NCBI RefSeq assembly: GCF_949628215.1
Contig: NC_134297.1
Coordinates: 3,286,001 to 3,350,000, forward strand
Length of the DNA stretch: 64,000 bases
DNA from: Phalacrocorax aristotelis
Lineage: Eukaryota; Chordata; Aves; Suliformes; Phalacrocoracidae
Direction: 5' to 3'
Both the position numbers and the translations under genes were made by a program. The notes beneath the pieces were generated by a model. The model did no database searches. It saw only the letters and a list, made by a program, of their open reading frames with translations, and was not told the DNA's origin. Positions 1 to 13,400 of the stretch are shown here, piece after piece (within the stretch, counting starts at the first letter, position 1; every line of letters begins with the position of its first letter).

Positions 1-413
1 CCTCGGGAGGGACACGCTTCAGTCTGTTTTCACCCCTCTTCTTTTCTTCTACTGTCCTCCCGAGCAAGCAAGGACAGAGGAACTCATAAATAAAGCCATG
101 GATTTAAGTCAGTACTGAAATCTTATTTGAAAGGATTTGTTCTCTATTTCATTTTTCGTTCAATGTATTTTTATTAACAAGTCTATTCAATCAGAACTGC
201 AACTCGCCTCCCGCACCTTGAAGGATCTTTTCTCAATGTAATTTGTCAGCTGGATTCCTTCCCGGTCATGCTCCTCGTTTTTCTCAGCACATTCTGAATC
301 CCCCATTTTTCATCAAAAGCAGACACTTCCTATTGCTGGGGTACGGGGGACACTTCAATCATCATTTTTGTCCCAGACACACTCAGGCATGTATATATGT
401 ATACCCACCATAT

Positions 414-433
414 CCCCCCCCCCCCCCCCCCCC
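414..433 (+). repeat. Poly-C homopolymer, 20 nt
   Basis: An uninterrupted run of 20 cytosines inside a pyrimidine-rich stretch. Its length is likely polymorphic and prone to sequencing error. No gene is nearby. Confidence 0.95.
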
Positions 434-3400
434 ACCTTTTTCTTTTCTCTTCTTCTGGTCTCAACTTTTTATTGAGTTTGCTGTGACTCCCTGACAACAC
501 AAGACATGAAATTACAGTCCCATCAGCCACTTCACAGTAATTGTTTGTGAGCGTTTTCTACACGGGCAATTCCCTGCTACTCCAGCTGTAGCAACACTGG
601 CAGCAGGGGGTTGCACTGGTAGCTTTTTTTTATCACCCAGCCAGCAAGGACTGGGGGAGTATGGGCCTTCATCCCATAGTCAGAGTTCAGAAATATCCCA
701 CTTCTGCCTCTTGAGATGTAGAGGGGAGGAGGCCACCCTGGCTTTGTGGGGCCCCCATCTTAATTTAAAACTTTATAAGAGAGAACGGGAGCTGAGCTGG
801 AAAATGGAGCTCTTAGCAGGAGTGATGGATTGAAACTGAGCTGGTGTTTGCAGCGACAGGTGAAGGGGAAAAGCCCAAACAAGGTGACTACTGCTGTTCT
901 CCACTGTGCAATAGGCAGGTTGTTAGGAGGAGGGCAGTATAAAACCATGTGTAGAATAGAGGCCAAAAACCTTGTTATCCTATACTTAAATTCCCTTATT
1001 CCTATGGTCCTGTTTAGGCAGCAGCAAGATTTACAGTACTGCTGTCACGCTGCTGATAGTAATATAAATATACACCTGAAGATATGTAGAGGAGACTAGT
1101 GCCTTGCTAGTCTCCCACCCAACCCTTGAAGCTTCTGCTATTCCCTGATTTTAGGGGTTTTGTGATGACTGCAGACAGGGGACCTTTAAGAACTGGCCGT
1201 TTTCTGCTGATTGCAATTCCATACGAAACCTTTGATTAAACTTTTTCAGAACTCTACTCGTTAGCATAATTTGGGTGGATTTATTCTGTGTCTCTGATTA
1301 TTTATGGGATCTAATGGCCGATTACAATTAACTTCGATAAATGTAAAGCTTTCTGAAAGAAGGAGAAAAAAATCCCCTCCCTTTGCTATAACTTATAGTG
1401 CAGGTTAGTTTAGTTTGTGGGTAAAAATAAATAGAACTAGGTCATAAAACATCCTGACTCAAGGCAATGGGAGAATCTTTGCGTTACCCCATCAGGTGGT
1501 GTAAACCAGAGTAACTTCAACAGAATTCAAAGAATTGTACAGACTTGATGCAGTTTGATGATCTAGTCCTGTGTCTTTAATCTGTTCTTTTCTGCTGATT
1601 AGAGTTTTACTAGATGTTGAGGCTGGGGACGGGGATCTAATTTATGTAGATTTATGTGCACTGACAATATTTATATAGGTGCTAGCGCATGCACACCGAC
1701 AGGATGGGGAAAAAAATCACATCATTGTCAGAGACGTCCATAGCGAGCAGAACCTGAGGTCTCCGGAGAGGCTTTGCCTTGGGAAGCAGCTCTCCATCCA
1801 AGCTAAATGAGAAATCATAACCTCAAAAGTGAGAAATACCATGCTTGAACACAGTGCAGCCTCGAAACGCAATAATACCCAGAGAGGTTTGCTGTTGAAA
1901 TTCTGTGGCAAGGGGAAAGACAGGTTCTCCTGAAAGCTCAGTAAAGTATACCACCAAACCCCTGAGTAGCGCTCCATCTCCTCCGATGGGACATGGTTAT
2001 GCTTGTCCAACCAGCAACAAGCCTGCATAGGCTTTCAGGTTTCAGCTGCCTTATTCAACCCCATCCCCACCCCACCTACCTCTGCCTTCTGAGCAGGGAG
2101 CTTATTTATCTGCAGAGCGAATCTGGCATAGCTGCCTGCTGCAAGGTCTGCCTGCAAATCTGCAGCTGGCTTGCAAGGGTTAGGGCAGCAGATCACTTCC
2201 CCAGAGCTGTAAGACCGAAGCCCAGTGCTTGCACCAGGCAGTGGCATGGCTCAAGTTTGATCACATGATGGAAACTCTCTCTGCGTCCCAAGCAGCTCCC
2301 TAGTCTTTCTGCCTTGTGAGAAACAAGGTATCATGTCTTGTTTGGCATGAAGAGGGCTGCATGCTGTTGTCTTGTTTCTGCTACTGACCTGAGGATAAAG
2401 ATCTTGCATGGAACATTTTATCAGCTGTAGTAAATGTTCTTTATTAATTCTATTTGCGATCAATAATTAATGCTGCTGCCTCCTTTACAATTCCCCTCAG
2501 TGTGAGAGGAGCATGGAGTCAGGCTAGTATTTCATAGCTTTACTGTCAGAAGAGCTTTGTGTTCCTTGAAGGCCCCCGTAGTCCCAAATTACATAAGGGT
2601 TCTCGTACTATGGAACTCCTTCCTTGTTCAGGGTCAGCAAGATCCCAATCTAAGTAGATCAGCAAGGTATATAGTTAGGCACATAATTCGCATCACAGAG
2701 ACAGTGCAGCAAATGAACTGAGCAAGGGTGTCCCCATCCATCCCTGGTCAGGGACAGTATAACAGAGAGACTTGCTGGGCAGAAAGTCAGCTTTAAGTTG
2801 GTAGCAGAAGCAGTAACAGAGAGGATTTCTCTGCCAACAAATATCTCCCCACTGCTTAGCATTTTCTGACCAAGCCTCTACAGTCTTTTTGCAGAGATTA
2901 CCAAATTACAGGTTTGGTACTGTGCAGCCTAAAAGTCACATGCTGTTGGCGATTACAAGGTTGTCAGCCCCTGTGACACTCTGCTGATAACAAAGCAGGG
3001 CAGGTTTGCTGCTAACCTAAAGGTGGAAAGCCTTTGTGGTCTCTTGTCTGCCCCTTGAGCCAATTCGCATCCCTGGAGCATCTCTTATTTAAAAATCAGT
3101 GATTCAGATTCTGCATTTTAGAAAACAAATAGGTCAAGACTGGGGAGCCAGAATTTCTTTAGCATCTAGCTAATTTCTTCAACTGTTACCTCCCCTCGGG
3201 TCAGTCCATGGCACATCAGGGTTCCTTCTTGGCTGCTTTTCTGACTAATCCATTAACCAATGGGAGAAAAATCCTAAGCTTGTAGGTTTATTTCTGTACC
3301 AGATAAAATGCCAGGATGGGATCTTTGTGCCAGCAGCACAGCCCTATCTCAGCCACACTAGTTGCTGTTGACCCTGCTGTGGGTAAAAAGAGACTTTCAA

Positions 3401-3519
3401 ACAAGTTGGCAGGGTATCAGATAAAGGCTCAGCTAATACCACACATCTCAATAGCCCCTTTCATTCAAGAATGGCAAATGGATTTTGCACACACTGTTCA
3501 AGCAAGCTTGCTTCTATCC

Positions 3520-3600
3520 CTCAGAGGTAGATGTTATCATCCTTTCACAAGGGAGGGAGACAGGCAATGAGTTAGAATAAAATGTCTCAAAATCACATCT
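3520..3600 (+). repeat. Ancient MIR-like SINE remnant
   Basis: The order of words matches the MIR core: ATGTTATCATCCTTTCACAA, a purine-rich stretch, GGCAATGAGTTAG, then a segment in the position of the usual CAAGGTCACAC. Divergence is high, so this is a family-level call only. Confidence 0.45.
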
Positions 3601-6600
3601 TTTCAGATTGTTTCATTTTTGTGCTGTATTCTCACAGCTGCTTCCTTGGCTTCTTCGCCTCCCCTTCCCCTTTGCCCTTAATCAAAAGCAAGTCATCTAA
3701 CTTGAAAGAATATGTTTTTACTTTTGAATCTGAGAAGGTCCAACAGCAATAGGCCTGACCCTAATGCTGGGACAGATACTCAGCTGCCAGGAAGCTAGAT
3801 CTAGCTGCTCAGCTTCATGGAGAGGAGAGCTCAGGTTTATTCCAAGGGCTTGTTCAGGCATTTTTTTCTCTTTCTTATTCATTATGCTTACATCATGCTT
3901 TGGGGGAAATCCCCCAACACTCTTTGCTGAGCGTTGGTGTCAGTTCGTGTGGTCCTTGCAACTCAACCTGCTGCTGGGCTGGGAACCTACTGATTTATAA
4001 CTACATCCCTGCTAACATGCTTGAAGCTATAGCAGCTGGCCAACATCCAGCTCACAAATCCAGCTGAAAAGCTGTCGTGCTAAACGCTTTGCATCAATTA
4101 CTGAACTGGTGTCTCTGTGGCTACATCTCAAAGACTGCTCCTCCCAAGCATGTCTTGGCTTCTCTGCGAGCCCGTCATTTATCCAAACTGTGAAGCAACA
4201 GCCACTTTTGCTCCAGTTTTGCTTCAATGTTGCTTGCTTCATGTTGCACAAACATAGGAGACAGCTCATGTATGAACTGATCCTTTTCCCTTTGGTTTTG
4301 TCCCACATGTGGAGAGAGCAGCTTACTGAAGTTCTCGACACATGGATAATCCAGGTCCCTGCACAACCTGCTGGAAAATCCTCCTGCCTCTGTTGTCCTT
4401 GTCATTTGTCACTGATGTTTCCACCTCCATCTACAGATTTTGCCAATGATATTTTTTCTTTTGGTGCCTGGTAACCTCTCTTTGGATTGCATTGTAATTG
4501 TCTAGTTCCTGGCTCATATGAAAGATCATCCAACAGATCTATGCATTCAGTGAGGGAGTCAGTCTTCACCCTATGTTTGAGCTCTGCCAGTCACCCCACA
4601 GTATAAATTGCATTAGTATTGCCTTGGCCATCCTTTGCAAATAGGCTCCTCCTCACTTGAGTATTCACTTATCTTTGGTTTTGCCTCATCCTCCACCAAA
4701 GCCAGAAATGGGCTTATACTGTAATCCTCCAGATAGTCACGGACCCAAAACATGAAAACAACGGAGCTATCTGCCAGCATAAGTGATTATGGGATTCAGA
4801 GTCTAATTAGATGGGGAGACTGGGAGCAAATACGTAAACCCCAAGATGACTATTGTAAAGAATACTTTTAGATATTTATACTGCAGGACTTCTTGATTTG
4901 CTTCTGCGACTGTGAGGTTTATCTCTGTGGCCCCTTAGGAAAGAAAAAAAATTACATGCAAAGCAAACCAGTGGTTGTCTGGCTTTGTTTTTCAAATATG
5001 TTGAAAAGGGGGGGAGCAGGTAAACATCACTCAAAAGGAATATGAGGGAAAGAAAAAAAAAAAGGTCTCAAAGATGATCAGCAGTCTGATCTCTCTGAAC
5101 ACCACGCACCTGGATATAAGCATGGTGTGACTAGTTAATGTCTGAAAGATATACAATACAAATAGATCCAACAAGGGTACTCGCCACCCCCCGCTACAGA
5201 AACCAAGTAAGGAGACACACTTTGGTGGGTTTTTTTTAAGTTAGAGATAGAAATGGCTGGCAAGAACAGTTTAAGAACTGCAACTCAAAAAATGTAGCAA
5301 GGAATGATAGACAAGAGGTGTACGCATCTATTCTGTGTCCCTAAAGACTGTGTCTGGGTCCTAGCACCTAGTACGTCCAGACAAAAAATGCCACAGAAAT
5401 GCACAGCATTTTCTGGTGGAGATATGGCACCTGGAACGACTTACAGGCTAGACCCACAGAGATACTTAGGTGCTTTTTGAACAGTGGCCCTTTAGTGATG
5501 TGGTCAGGGTCACCCAGGACAGAGAGCATCCTGCTGTGCAGCCCTGAGCTGAGGCCAAACAAACTGCTCTTTGAATTGCTGTAGGAGGCTGCTATGAGGT
5601 GTAGTAGCCTCAGCCCAGCTGGGGATCTGGCCATTGCATCAAGTTTACATGGGGCTTGGGGCTTTAAAAGCTGCTGAAACAACAGCCCCAGGCAGGAACT
5701 TGTGTTCTATGGCAGGTAACAGCGTTTGTAACATGCTGATTGGCAGAAATAAAGGAAATTGGTCTTTACTGGTAATGCAATTGCCATTTAAGGTCACCCA
5801 AACAACCTGTGAAAAAAAAGTTGCCTAGAGGAGAGTCTGGCTTTTGAGTAAAAGCTGAAGGAAATTACTGTGGTACCTCAGGGGAGACTCTAAAGAACTG
5901 ATTTAAAAAGGGTCAGAATAGTTCTTAGTACAAATTGCCCCGTGTAATTTCTTGTCTGCCAAGTGCCAGCCTATCTCCACTCTCAAATCCCTACATCTCC
6001 AAGAATGTTTCATCCGATGATCTCTTTTCATCCTCCTTTCCTGAACTCTTAACCCATCTGCTTTAAATAGAAAGCATCCTTCCCGTCTGCTATGAAATAC
6101 AGACTTACAGTTATCCTTAAAGAGGAAACGGCCGCTTGCACAAAAGTGAGTTTCTACATTGCTTGAGCTCCAGTGCTATATTTTCAGCCCACCAGGGACC
6201 TGCTTCCAGAAAGGAAGAACATTAGTGGCTGAACTGTGTCCCACAAGCAAAATTATAAATGCTTTGAAAGGAACAGGGAAAGAGAAAAGACAATAACATC
6301 CTTTGAGCTGGAAACTTGATTTGCCCTGTGACCGTGTTTCTCTGTTGCGTAATTCTTTCCGATTAATATTCATGAAATTAAAAGGAAATTCCATCCAGAA
6401 CCCACAGACTAGCCATAATCATGTTGACCACTATTAGTTTACCAATATTAGCTTTTTCTTGCTGAGCTTTGATCAACTTTAATGGCATAAAGTACTGACA
6501 ACCCCATGCAATACTAAATGCAGAAGCTTCACTTCTGTTGCTACTTTGGAAAGCTGGTAAGCAGCTATTTTGGGGTTTTGTGTTCTTCACAAAGTCTCTC

Positions 6601-7384
6601 AAAATCTGGTCATTGCTTCTCTCATCTAACCTCCCATCGCTGCTCTACAACTACTTGGAGCTCTCTCAGGGCTGCTCAGAGTAGGATATTCCTTGTCGTT
6701 TCTGCTAAGGGAAAACCCATCTCCCACTAAGACCGCTGTAATGTGCTACAATAATTTAGGAATGTTTCCAGAATTCTCTGATTTGAAACCACAAAGGTTC
6801 TGGTATTATCACACCAGACATTATCACGGTCTCTGGAGAATGAAGGATGTTCCCTTTAAGTGCACAGGTGTCATTAGGAAACACTTGGAAGTAGCTTACT
6901 CACATTTGGAGTTCAAGCAGAGTTCATAACCTGTCCTGGATTAGTAGCCAGTAGGAGGGCAGCTTGCCACAGCTTGATATGACCTTTTCCTGGTCATCTT
7001 GAGGTCTCTCTACTCTCAGGGACAAGAGATTTAGCCTCTGCTTGCTAGGAAAATTCACATGAGGTGAGTCAGGCAATTACTTCCTAGATAACTGCTAGTC
7101 TTGTTTCTAGTGAGCACAATATGAATGGAGCCAGCCCACGCAAAACCTTGCTCACTGGTTTTAAATGAGATCTGGCTATGGGGCAGAGCCAACCCAAACC
7201 ATTTCCAGCATTGACAAGTTTGTTCACTTAGACATGTCCAGCTGGTGCCTGCTTTAATACTTTCTCCACCTCCTGGCCCACATCACTGTAAACTCTGGGA
7301 AACTGTTGCTAGGGCATTAGCCATGACAGCTGGATTTTTCTTTAATTCTACAAAGCAATTTGTGAGAACCAAGATAAATGAGAT

Positions 7385-7450
7385 GTGCACAGGGTGAAAC
7401 TGAGGCATGGAGTCAAGAAGACAATCCCTGTGCCCAAACTTCATTTTCAA
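7385..7450 (+). repeat. Ancient MIR-like SINE remnant
   Basis: Contains GTGAAACTGAGGCATGGAG, the highly characteristic MIR-type phrase, followed by a weak match to the segment that normally reads CTTGCCCAAGGTCAC. Boundaries are unclear. Confidence 0.4.
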
Positions 7451-10124
7451 AACACATTTGTGATTGTAGCTCCCTTCCACTGTACAGATGGGGACCTGAA
7501 CACGGGTAACTATGATAGAAATTCTCCATCTTTTTCAATCTCGAGATCCCCTGGTCTTTATAGGGGGGGGAGAAATTCCACAGACCCTCTTGTGTAGCAC
7601 TGCCTCAGTGGCTTTTACTTTCAATCATGTAAAAATTATGCTAGCCTTTTGAAGATACGCTTCTTATTTTCATTTAATCTCTGTTGCTAAAATGTGTGGA
7701 GGTTTTTCTCCTTGGTGTCAAGGACTGCTTCCTGTGGTTTGGGTGAGCTGCAGACTCAGCACTGCACTGGGTAACTCACTCTGACATTAACTGGTTGGCA
7801 GCAGAGCCAGAAGAGCCCAAGTCTTTTGTGGCATAAAACTCAGAGTCAGGTCGTCTCCCTTTGTAAAGACCTTGCCACTGCTACTGCTTCAAAACTAATC
7901 TCTTGACCCTTGGCAGCTAGGACTCCAGGTCTGTGAAAACCTGGCTCTCTTCTGCCCATTGCTCTTATGAGAACTGGGTGGCTGGATTTCACCTCCGAGG
8001 TCTGGCTGTCATTTGAACTGGTGCCTGCCAGAGGGCTAGAGGGGCAGGGATGCAGCTTCTCTTCCTTAGCATGGCTGCAGCACCAGGGGGAAAAGCAGTG
8101 GGTGGAGTAGAAGCCTCAAAGATGTTTTGCCATTAAGTGGTGTAATTTAGTCTCTGCTCGATGTTTTGATTTTGCCCAGCTGTGTCTGTGTGCATTTAGA
8201 TTAATCCTGTTAGCTGGCAGGAGCAGGGCTGCCTGCTGTTTATCAAGAGTGCTTGTGTGATTTCTACTTGATATGCAGTTGTCTTGGAGAGGAACTTTGC
8301 AGCCCCATTCCTTGCTGTGTGGCTGGGCTCTTTTAGACAGACCGAGGTGGGAGCTGTAGGGAGAGCTGCTGGGGACAGGCTGTTGTCCTCCCTGAGACTG
8401 TCTGAAACAGGAGGGAAAAGGGCCAGTGCCTTGATCACCCAGAGGGCACCGATGTGCGGCCTCACATTTTGTCAGAGCAGAAACTGGCCAGTTTATGTGC
8501 ATGAGTTTGTGCTACTGCCTGTCTGGCATTGCAACTTCTCCACATTGTGTTTTAGTCACTTGCAATGAGCAGAAAATGAGACTTTTTTCCTCACCGCAAG
8601 TAACAGGAACGTCTCTGGAACTGAAGAGTCTGGACCCTACTTCTCCCTTGGCCAGGGACGTATGGACTACGTATTGAAATTAATTGCTCCTTTAACAAAT
8701 TACCGCTCATTAGCCAAGCCACTGTGACTGTGTGCACACTCTTAGCCTATCTTATATATGAAATGAAATTATATTACTTTTAAAAAAAACCTCCCAATGA
8801 TTAGCATAACTGAGTTGACTGGCCATAACTATCAGCAGATGATAAAAAGTGATGCCCTGTGTTCCTAACAGCCATACTAATAAAACATTAATACTATAGC
8901 ACAGAGCTTTGAACTCCTACATGGCTGGTTCATTATGGAATGTCTTGGTGAGTGTTGCTGCAAACTGAGGAGTTTGATCCTGTGGTAACAGACATGGGTG
9001 CCCAGAATTGCTGCCCTTGGTTGGAAAGAAAAGCTCTGCATTTTTATTTGTATGTAAAGAGATTTGTGACCTTGTTCATGTATTTTGTTAGTCTAAGTCA
9101 GTCTTCTGTCCTAGACCTTTTTTTAATTCTGCATATTTCAGTAGAACTTGCTGCGCTAAATATGATGGAAGTGGAGCATCTAGAGAGGTTCAAATGGGGA
9201 TTAATCATTTCTCTGGGTAATGAAAACACAAAGTTGTTACATTAGTTATGAAGGGTAAAAGTCCCTTATGCCTGCTGAAAATGAGAGTATGCTAGGATGA
9301 GGTTTTTCTTCTCGATTATTTCCCTATATTTCCTGTGCAGCTGTTCTTTTAGCAGAAGCTAACGGATTTGGGAATATTTAGTCATTACATCTCCCTGAAA
9401 TTATTTTTCTTAAACATATATCAAATAATAAATGTTTCAGCTGGGAAAATTTTCCTTTCCTCACACTGATTCTTTTTCAGAAAATACGTTATTCTGTTCA
9501 GGTTCCTCTGCTTTGATTGTGTGTATTATTCCATCTTTCCGTCACCTTCTAAGCATTGCACACAAAATATTGACCTTATTAACCATATTCTGTGTATCAG
9601 TGTCTGCACTGTTTTCCCATGGTGAGCTTTTATATCGATCCAAAAGGCATGTTGCAGATGTCCAGCTGGTGTCCCCCCCCCCACAACACTGCCTTGTCAA
9701 CCCCCTCATTTTGATCAAGAGGTGACTTTTCAGCCTGTATGGTTCTTGTCCCAGTAAATATGCTACACTGGAGCAAAAAGGGTGGAGGAAATCCCTACAT
9801 CCGTCATATCCTCCACCTTCATTGGCAAGGCCAAGGTTGCAGCTGATGCTGGCAGTCTCTTCAGATAGAAGGTGGAGTGGTGGAGTTCTGCTGTAACCCT
9901 GCATTCCCTGCACTAATAATGCCTTTAATCTGCCAAGCGGTTTTTGAATGTGCTAAGTTGAATGTGCACAGCGGTTGTTCTTAGAGAAGTATTTTTATGA
10001 GACTAGACTGTAGAACTCCTTGCTGCCACATACTCCTGAGCTAAGGGAGAAGTGGATTCAAAATGGGATTAGATGTGTTTGAGGAAAATAATCCTCTTCT
10101 GGCTGGAAATTAGGCCTCAAGATC

Positions 10125-10235
10125 CTGCCTTGCCACAAACTCCTTTTTCGGCCTTAAGCAAATCTCACCTTCTCTGTGCTTCTGCTCCCTGTGGTTGTAA
10201 AATGGGGTTTCATATTTGCCATAAGTGTTGGTAAA
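10125..10235 (+). repeat. Ancient MIR-like SINE, 5' half
   Basis: Resembles the MIR segment that reads 'gcaagtcacttaacctctctgtgcctcagtttccc...tgtaaaatggg': here TTAAGCAAATCTCACCTTCT, CTGTGCTTCTGCTCCC and TTGTAAAATGGGG occur in the right order and spacing. Confidence 0.55.
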
Positions 10236-10394
10236 ATAAATGCACCAGAGATCCTGATGCTCAGCTGTTATACTAATAGGGAGCCACATCAGATAGCATT
10301 TAAAAATAGTAGAAGTGGTATCAATTAGTGACATAAGCTAAGTACTAACTGGTGGGGTCAGGAGGAAATAGCTCTCCCTAAACATGTTTATCCC

Positions 10395-10475
10395 ACATGT
10401 GTCTATTGGCATCTTCTGTCGAAGCATCTGGTACTGTCAGATGGGTTACTGAACCAGATGGACTTGTTCAGCAAT
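10395..10475 (+). repeat. Ancient CR1 3' tail
   Basis: GCATCTGGTACTGTCAGATG followed by GAACCAGATGGACTTGTTC is the eroded 3' end typical of old amniote CR1 copies (the usual form is 'catctggtactgg...gctagatggacc'). Much older than the copy at 48.8 kb. Confidence 0.5.
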
Positions 10476-13400
10476 TCACTCTAACACTGTCTTTGTTCTT
10501 GCATTTCCTGACTGATTTCCCCCTAAAAGTTTCCATCCTCCGTTTGCTGTGTGTCAGTAGGGATTGATTACTATAGAGCAGAATCTATACCCTATCCATG
10601 TGGGAACCTGATACATACAACTGGCTTGATTGGGACTGAGACTTTTTATTTTTTCCTAATAAAATTGGAAACCATAAATGAATATTGCTGGCTGGTCTTT
10701 AGACTTTGGTGATTTAGTCAAAATGGAGTATGATGAATGAGAGGGAGGAAGAACTACAGAACATTTGTTTCTTTATCTTGGAAGCACATGGCCATACAGA
10801 AAGGTCAGTGTCACAGATTTGTATCACTGGCCCATGTCTAATTGCATTAAATGTGTATCTCAGGTCCCTTTTGCCTGTTCTCCTACCCACCAGGTCACCA
10901 CTGTATGCCCAGCCATGTGTGTTTGCTACCCCAGCCAGGTAGCCGCTCTTGTTGCCGTCAGGTGCCTGGGAAGCAAGCTGGGTGGAGGGTGTTTCTGTGG
11001 ACACTGATCAGTTCCCACTGCTTACAGAACCAAACACAACACTGAACAGTTTCCTTGCTGATCACTGCTGCCTAGATTTCGCAATGGGCTGGGGCAAGGA
11101 GTTGGATGCCCTCAGTGACAGTCCATGGCCCCAGTAGAGCCAAAACTTGACTGACCAGAGCTACAGCAAAACAGGAATGGAGAATTCGGTGTGTTGCTCC
11201 TGTTGGTTTATGGGGAGACAGAACAGAGGCAGGTCTGATAAAGCAGAGTCAGTCTGGGAGGCCTGGGGCCCCACTGTCCCACCCACCAGCTCTGCACAGG
11301 TCCTGATGTGCCTTCAGCACTCACAGCATCAGCTGGTTGAGTATCTTGCCAGGAACAGCTGACTGCTGTATTTTAATTAGAGTGAGAGTAAATTACATCG
11401 GACTACGAGAACCCGACTTTCACAACGGCTTGGGGAAAATGGAAAGACTAGCATTTTCAATTTAAGGTTTAGTTAGATAATGCCTGTTGGTGCCAGTAGA
11501 TTACAGAGTGGATATTAAATCCTCCAGGATTTGCAGTGGGAAAGTACTCACAGAATCTATAAGTAGGCAGGAGAGCACTGCTATGGAGCTATCGTCCCCT
11601 GGAGGTCCTAGCTGGGAAGAGAAAATGTGAAGTAAATCTTTTCTTTGAAGGAGGCTCCAGTAAAGAGCACACATATGCAGGCTGTGGCCTTTAAAGGTTT
11701 CTCTGTTAAGAAGCTTTCTTGCTTCTGACAGCAGCCAAATGGCACGCGAAAAGGTAATAGGGTCTGTCAAACCGCTGGAGCAGGGAAATGCAGGGCTGGA
11801 TGCTCTTGCTGTGGGGTTTGAGACAGGTCTCTCTTTCAGATCCCACAAAAACACCTTCTGTGCATGTTCCTCTGAAATCAGGACAGCTGTCCTGTGGCAC
11901 CTGCATTGCAGGGACCCAGAAGCAGTTCACAAGCAATTCTGGCACTGGGCTATTTAATAAAATCAGTGTAAGTTGATACTGCTGCTGCAGGGGCTGATGA
12001 GCGGTTCCTGACAGCGGCAAAGCAGGCCTTCTTCCTGGCGACTCGGGGTCTGTTGGCCCATTTGGCCCAGTCCAGCTTCAGCAGGACTCTGGGGCACCTA
12101 GAGCTTGTCAAAGTCAGGCTAACCAGGTTTAGTGTGCTAGCTGTCGGAAAATTGTCCAGCACTGCAATCCAGCGGAGACTGGCTAACACCATCACAAAGC
12201 ATCTGGTATCAGGCCTTATCAGAGTCAACAGTCTGAGGTAGAGTTTGACCGAATCTGATTTGAATTCTCCCTGAAACCTACCCAAGAGCACAGAGTCAGC
12301 ATCAGCAATGCCAGGGAAGCTGTTCCCTTTGGTCTGTGCCTCCTGATGAGGGAACTGCAGGCTGTGCTTGCCTACCTTCTCAGGGAGAAAGCATTGAAAA
12401 CCCGTATTTACAAAACACTGAAGATCCTGTAATGTCAAGTGACAGAAAGTGCAAAAAGCTTACCCTTCATTGCCCTAACATGCAGGCAGCTTTGCCTGAC
12501 AGTGCATGGCAACTATTCCAGGAGTTAGATATATGATTGAATGAAGTGTGTAAGACTGCTAGTTTAAGTGCACTAAAATGTGTAAATTAATTGCCACAAC
12601 TATCCATGCATGTTTGATTTTTCCCAGGTTGAGGGAAGTACTAACCTTTAAGGAATTTCTTTACAATTCTATTTAGAATAATTATTTCAACAATTCTTTC
12701 TATTGAGTTAATTGGGAGTTGTTTAAAAATCTAAGTAGAGGAAAAAGCTGGGGTAAAAAGAACATATTGAACCAGCTTTGTGTTTCTCATTGCTATTTTT
12801 TTGAGTACTGTCTGGATGACTGTGCTGTAAGACATGGGCCTCACTGTACCAGGCAATAGAGTGTTTTCTCCCTGTCTGTATGTGAGCTGTGGTGGGCTGG
12901 TCCAGGAGACCTAAAGAAGATGAAAAAGCGTTTTTCTTGTGACACACTGAAGTAGCAGAATTATGGGTTGTACCATATCTGCAGATGCTAAGTATTTCCT
13001 CTTTTTTCAGCCCCAGTCCCACTTGACACATCCACATACTTCACTTTACATGAGGTAAGTGATGTCTTGAAGGCAGGCCCTAAGCTAGCCCCCAAGTTTA
13101 TGAACTATTCAAGGCAGAACTCAGCCTTGACTGTGGGTCTGCAACTGGTGTCACTGTGCCCATTAGCTCCAGTGTGGTCTGGAGGAAATGCTCTGTTATG
13201 CTGCCTCATTTCAAGGTCTGTAGCCTGAAGAACTAAAAGTCTAAAGATCAGATTCTTGGCAATGAAAATTCAGAAGCTATCATAATCTTTGATTGAACAT
13301 CCCAATAGTTTTATTAAGGAGGCATTCCTGTATTTTATGCTCTCTAATTAGCAAAGTCAAACACTTTCTTTCTGTGTTATCTTTGTGCAAGAGAGTGGCA

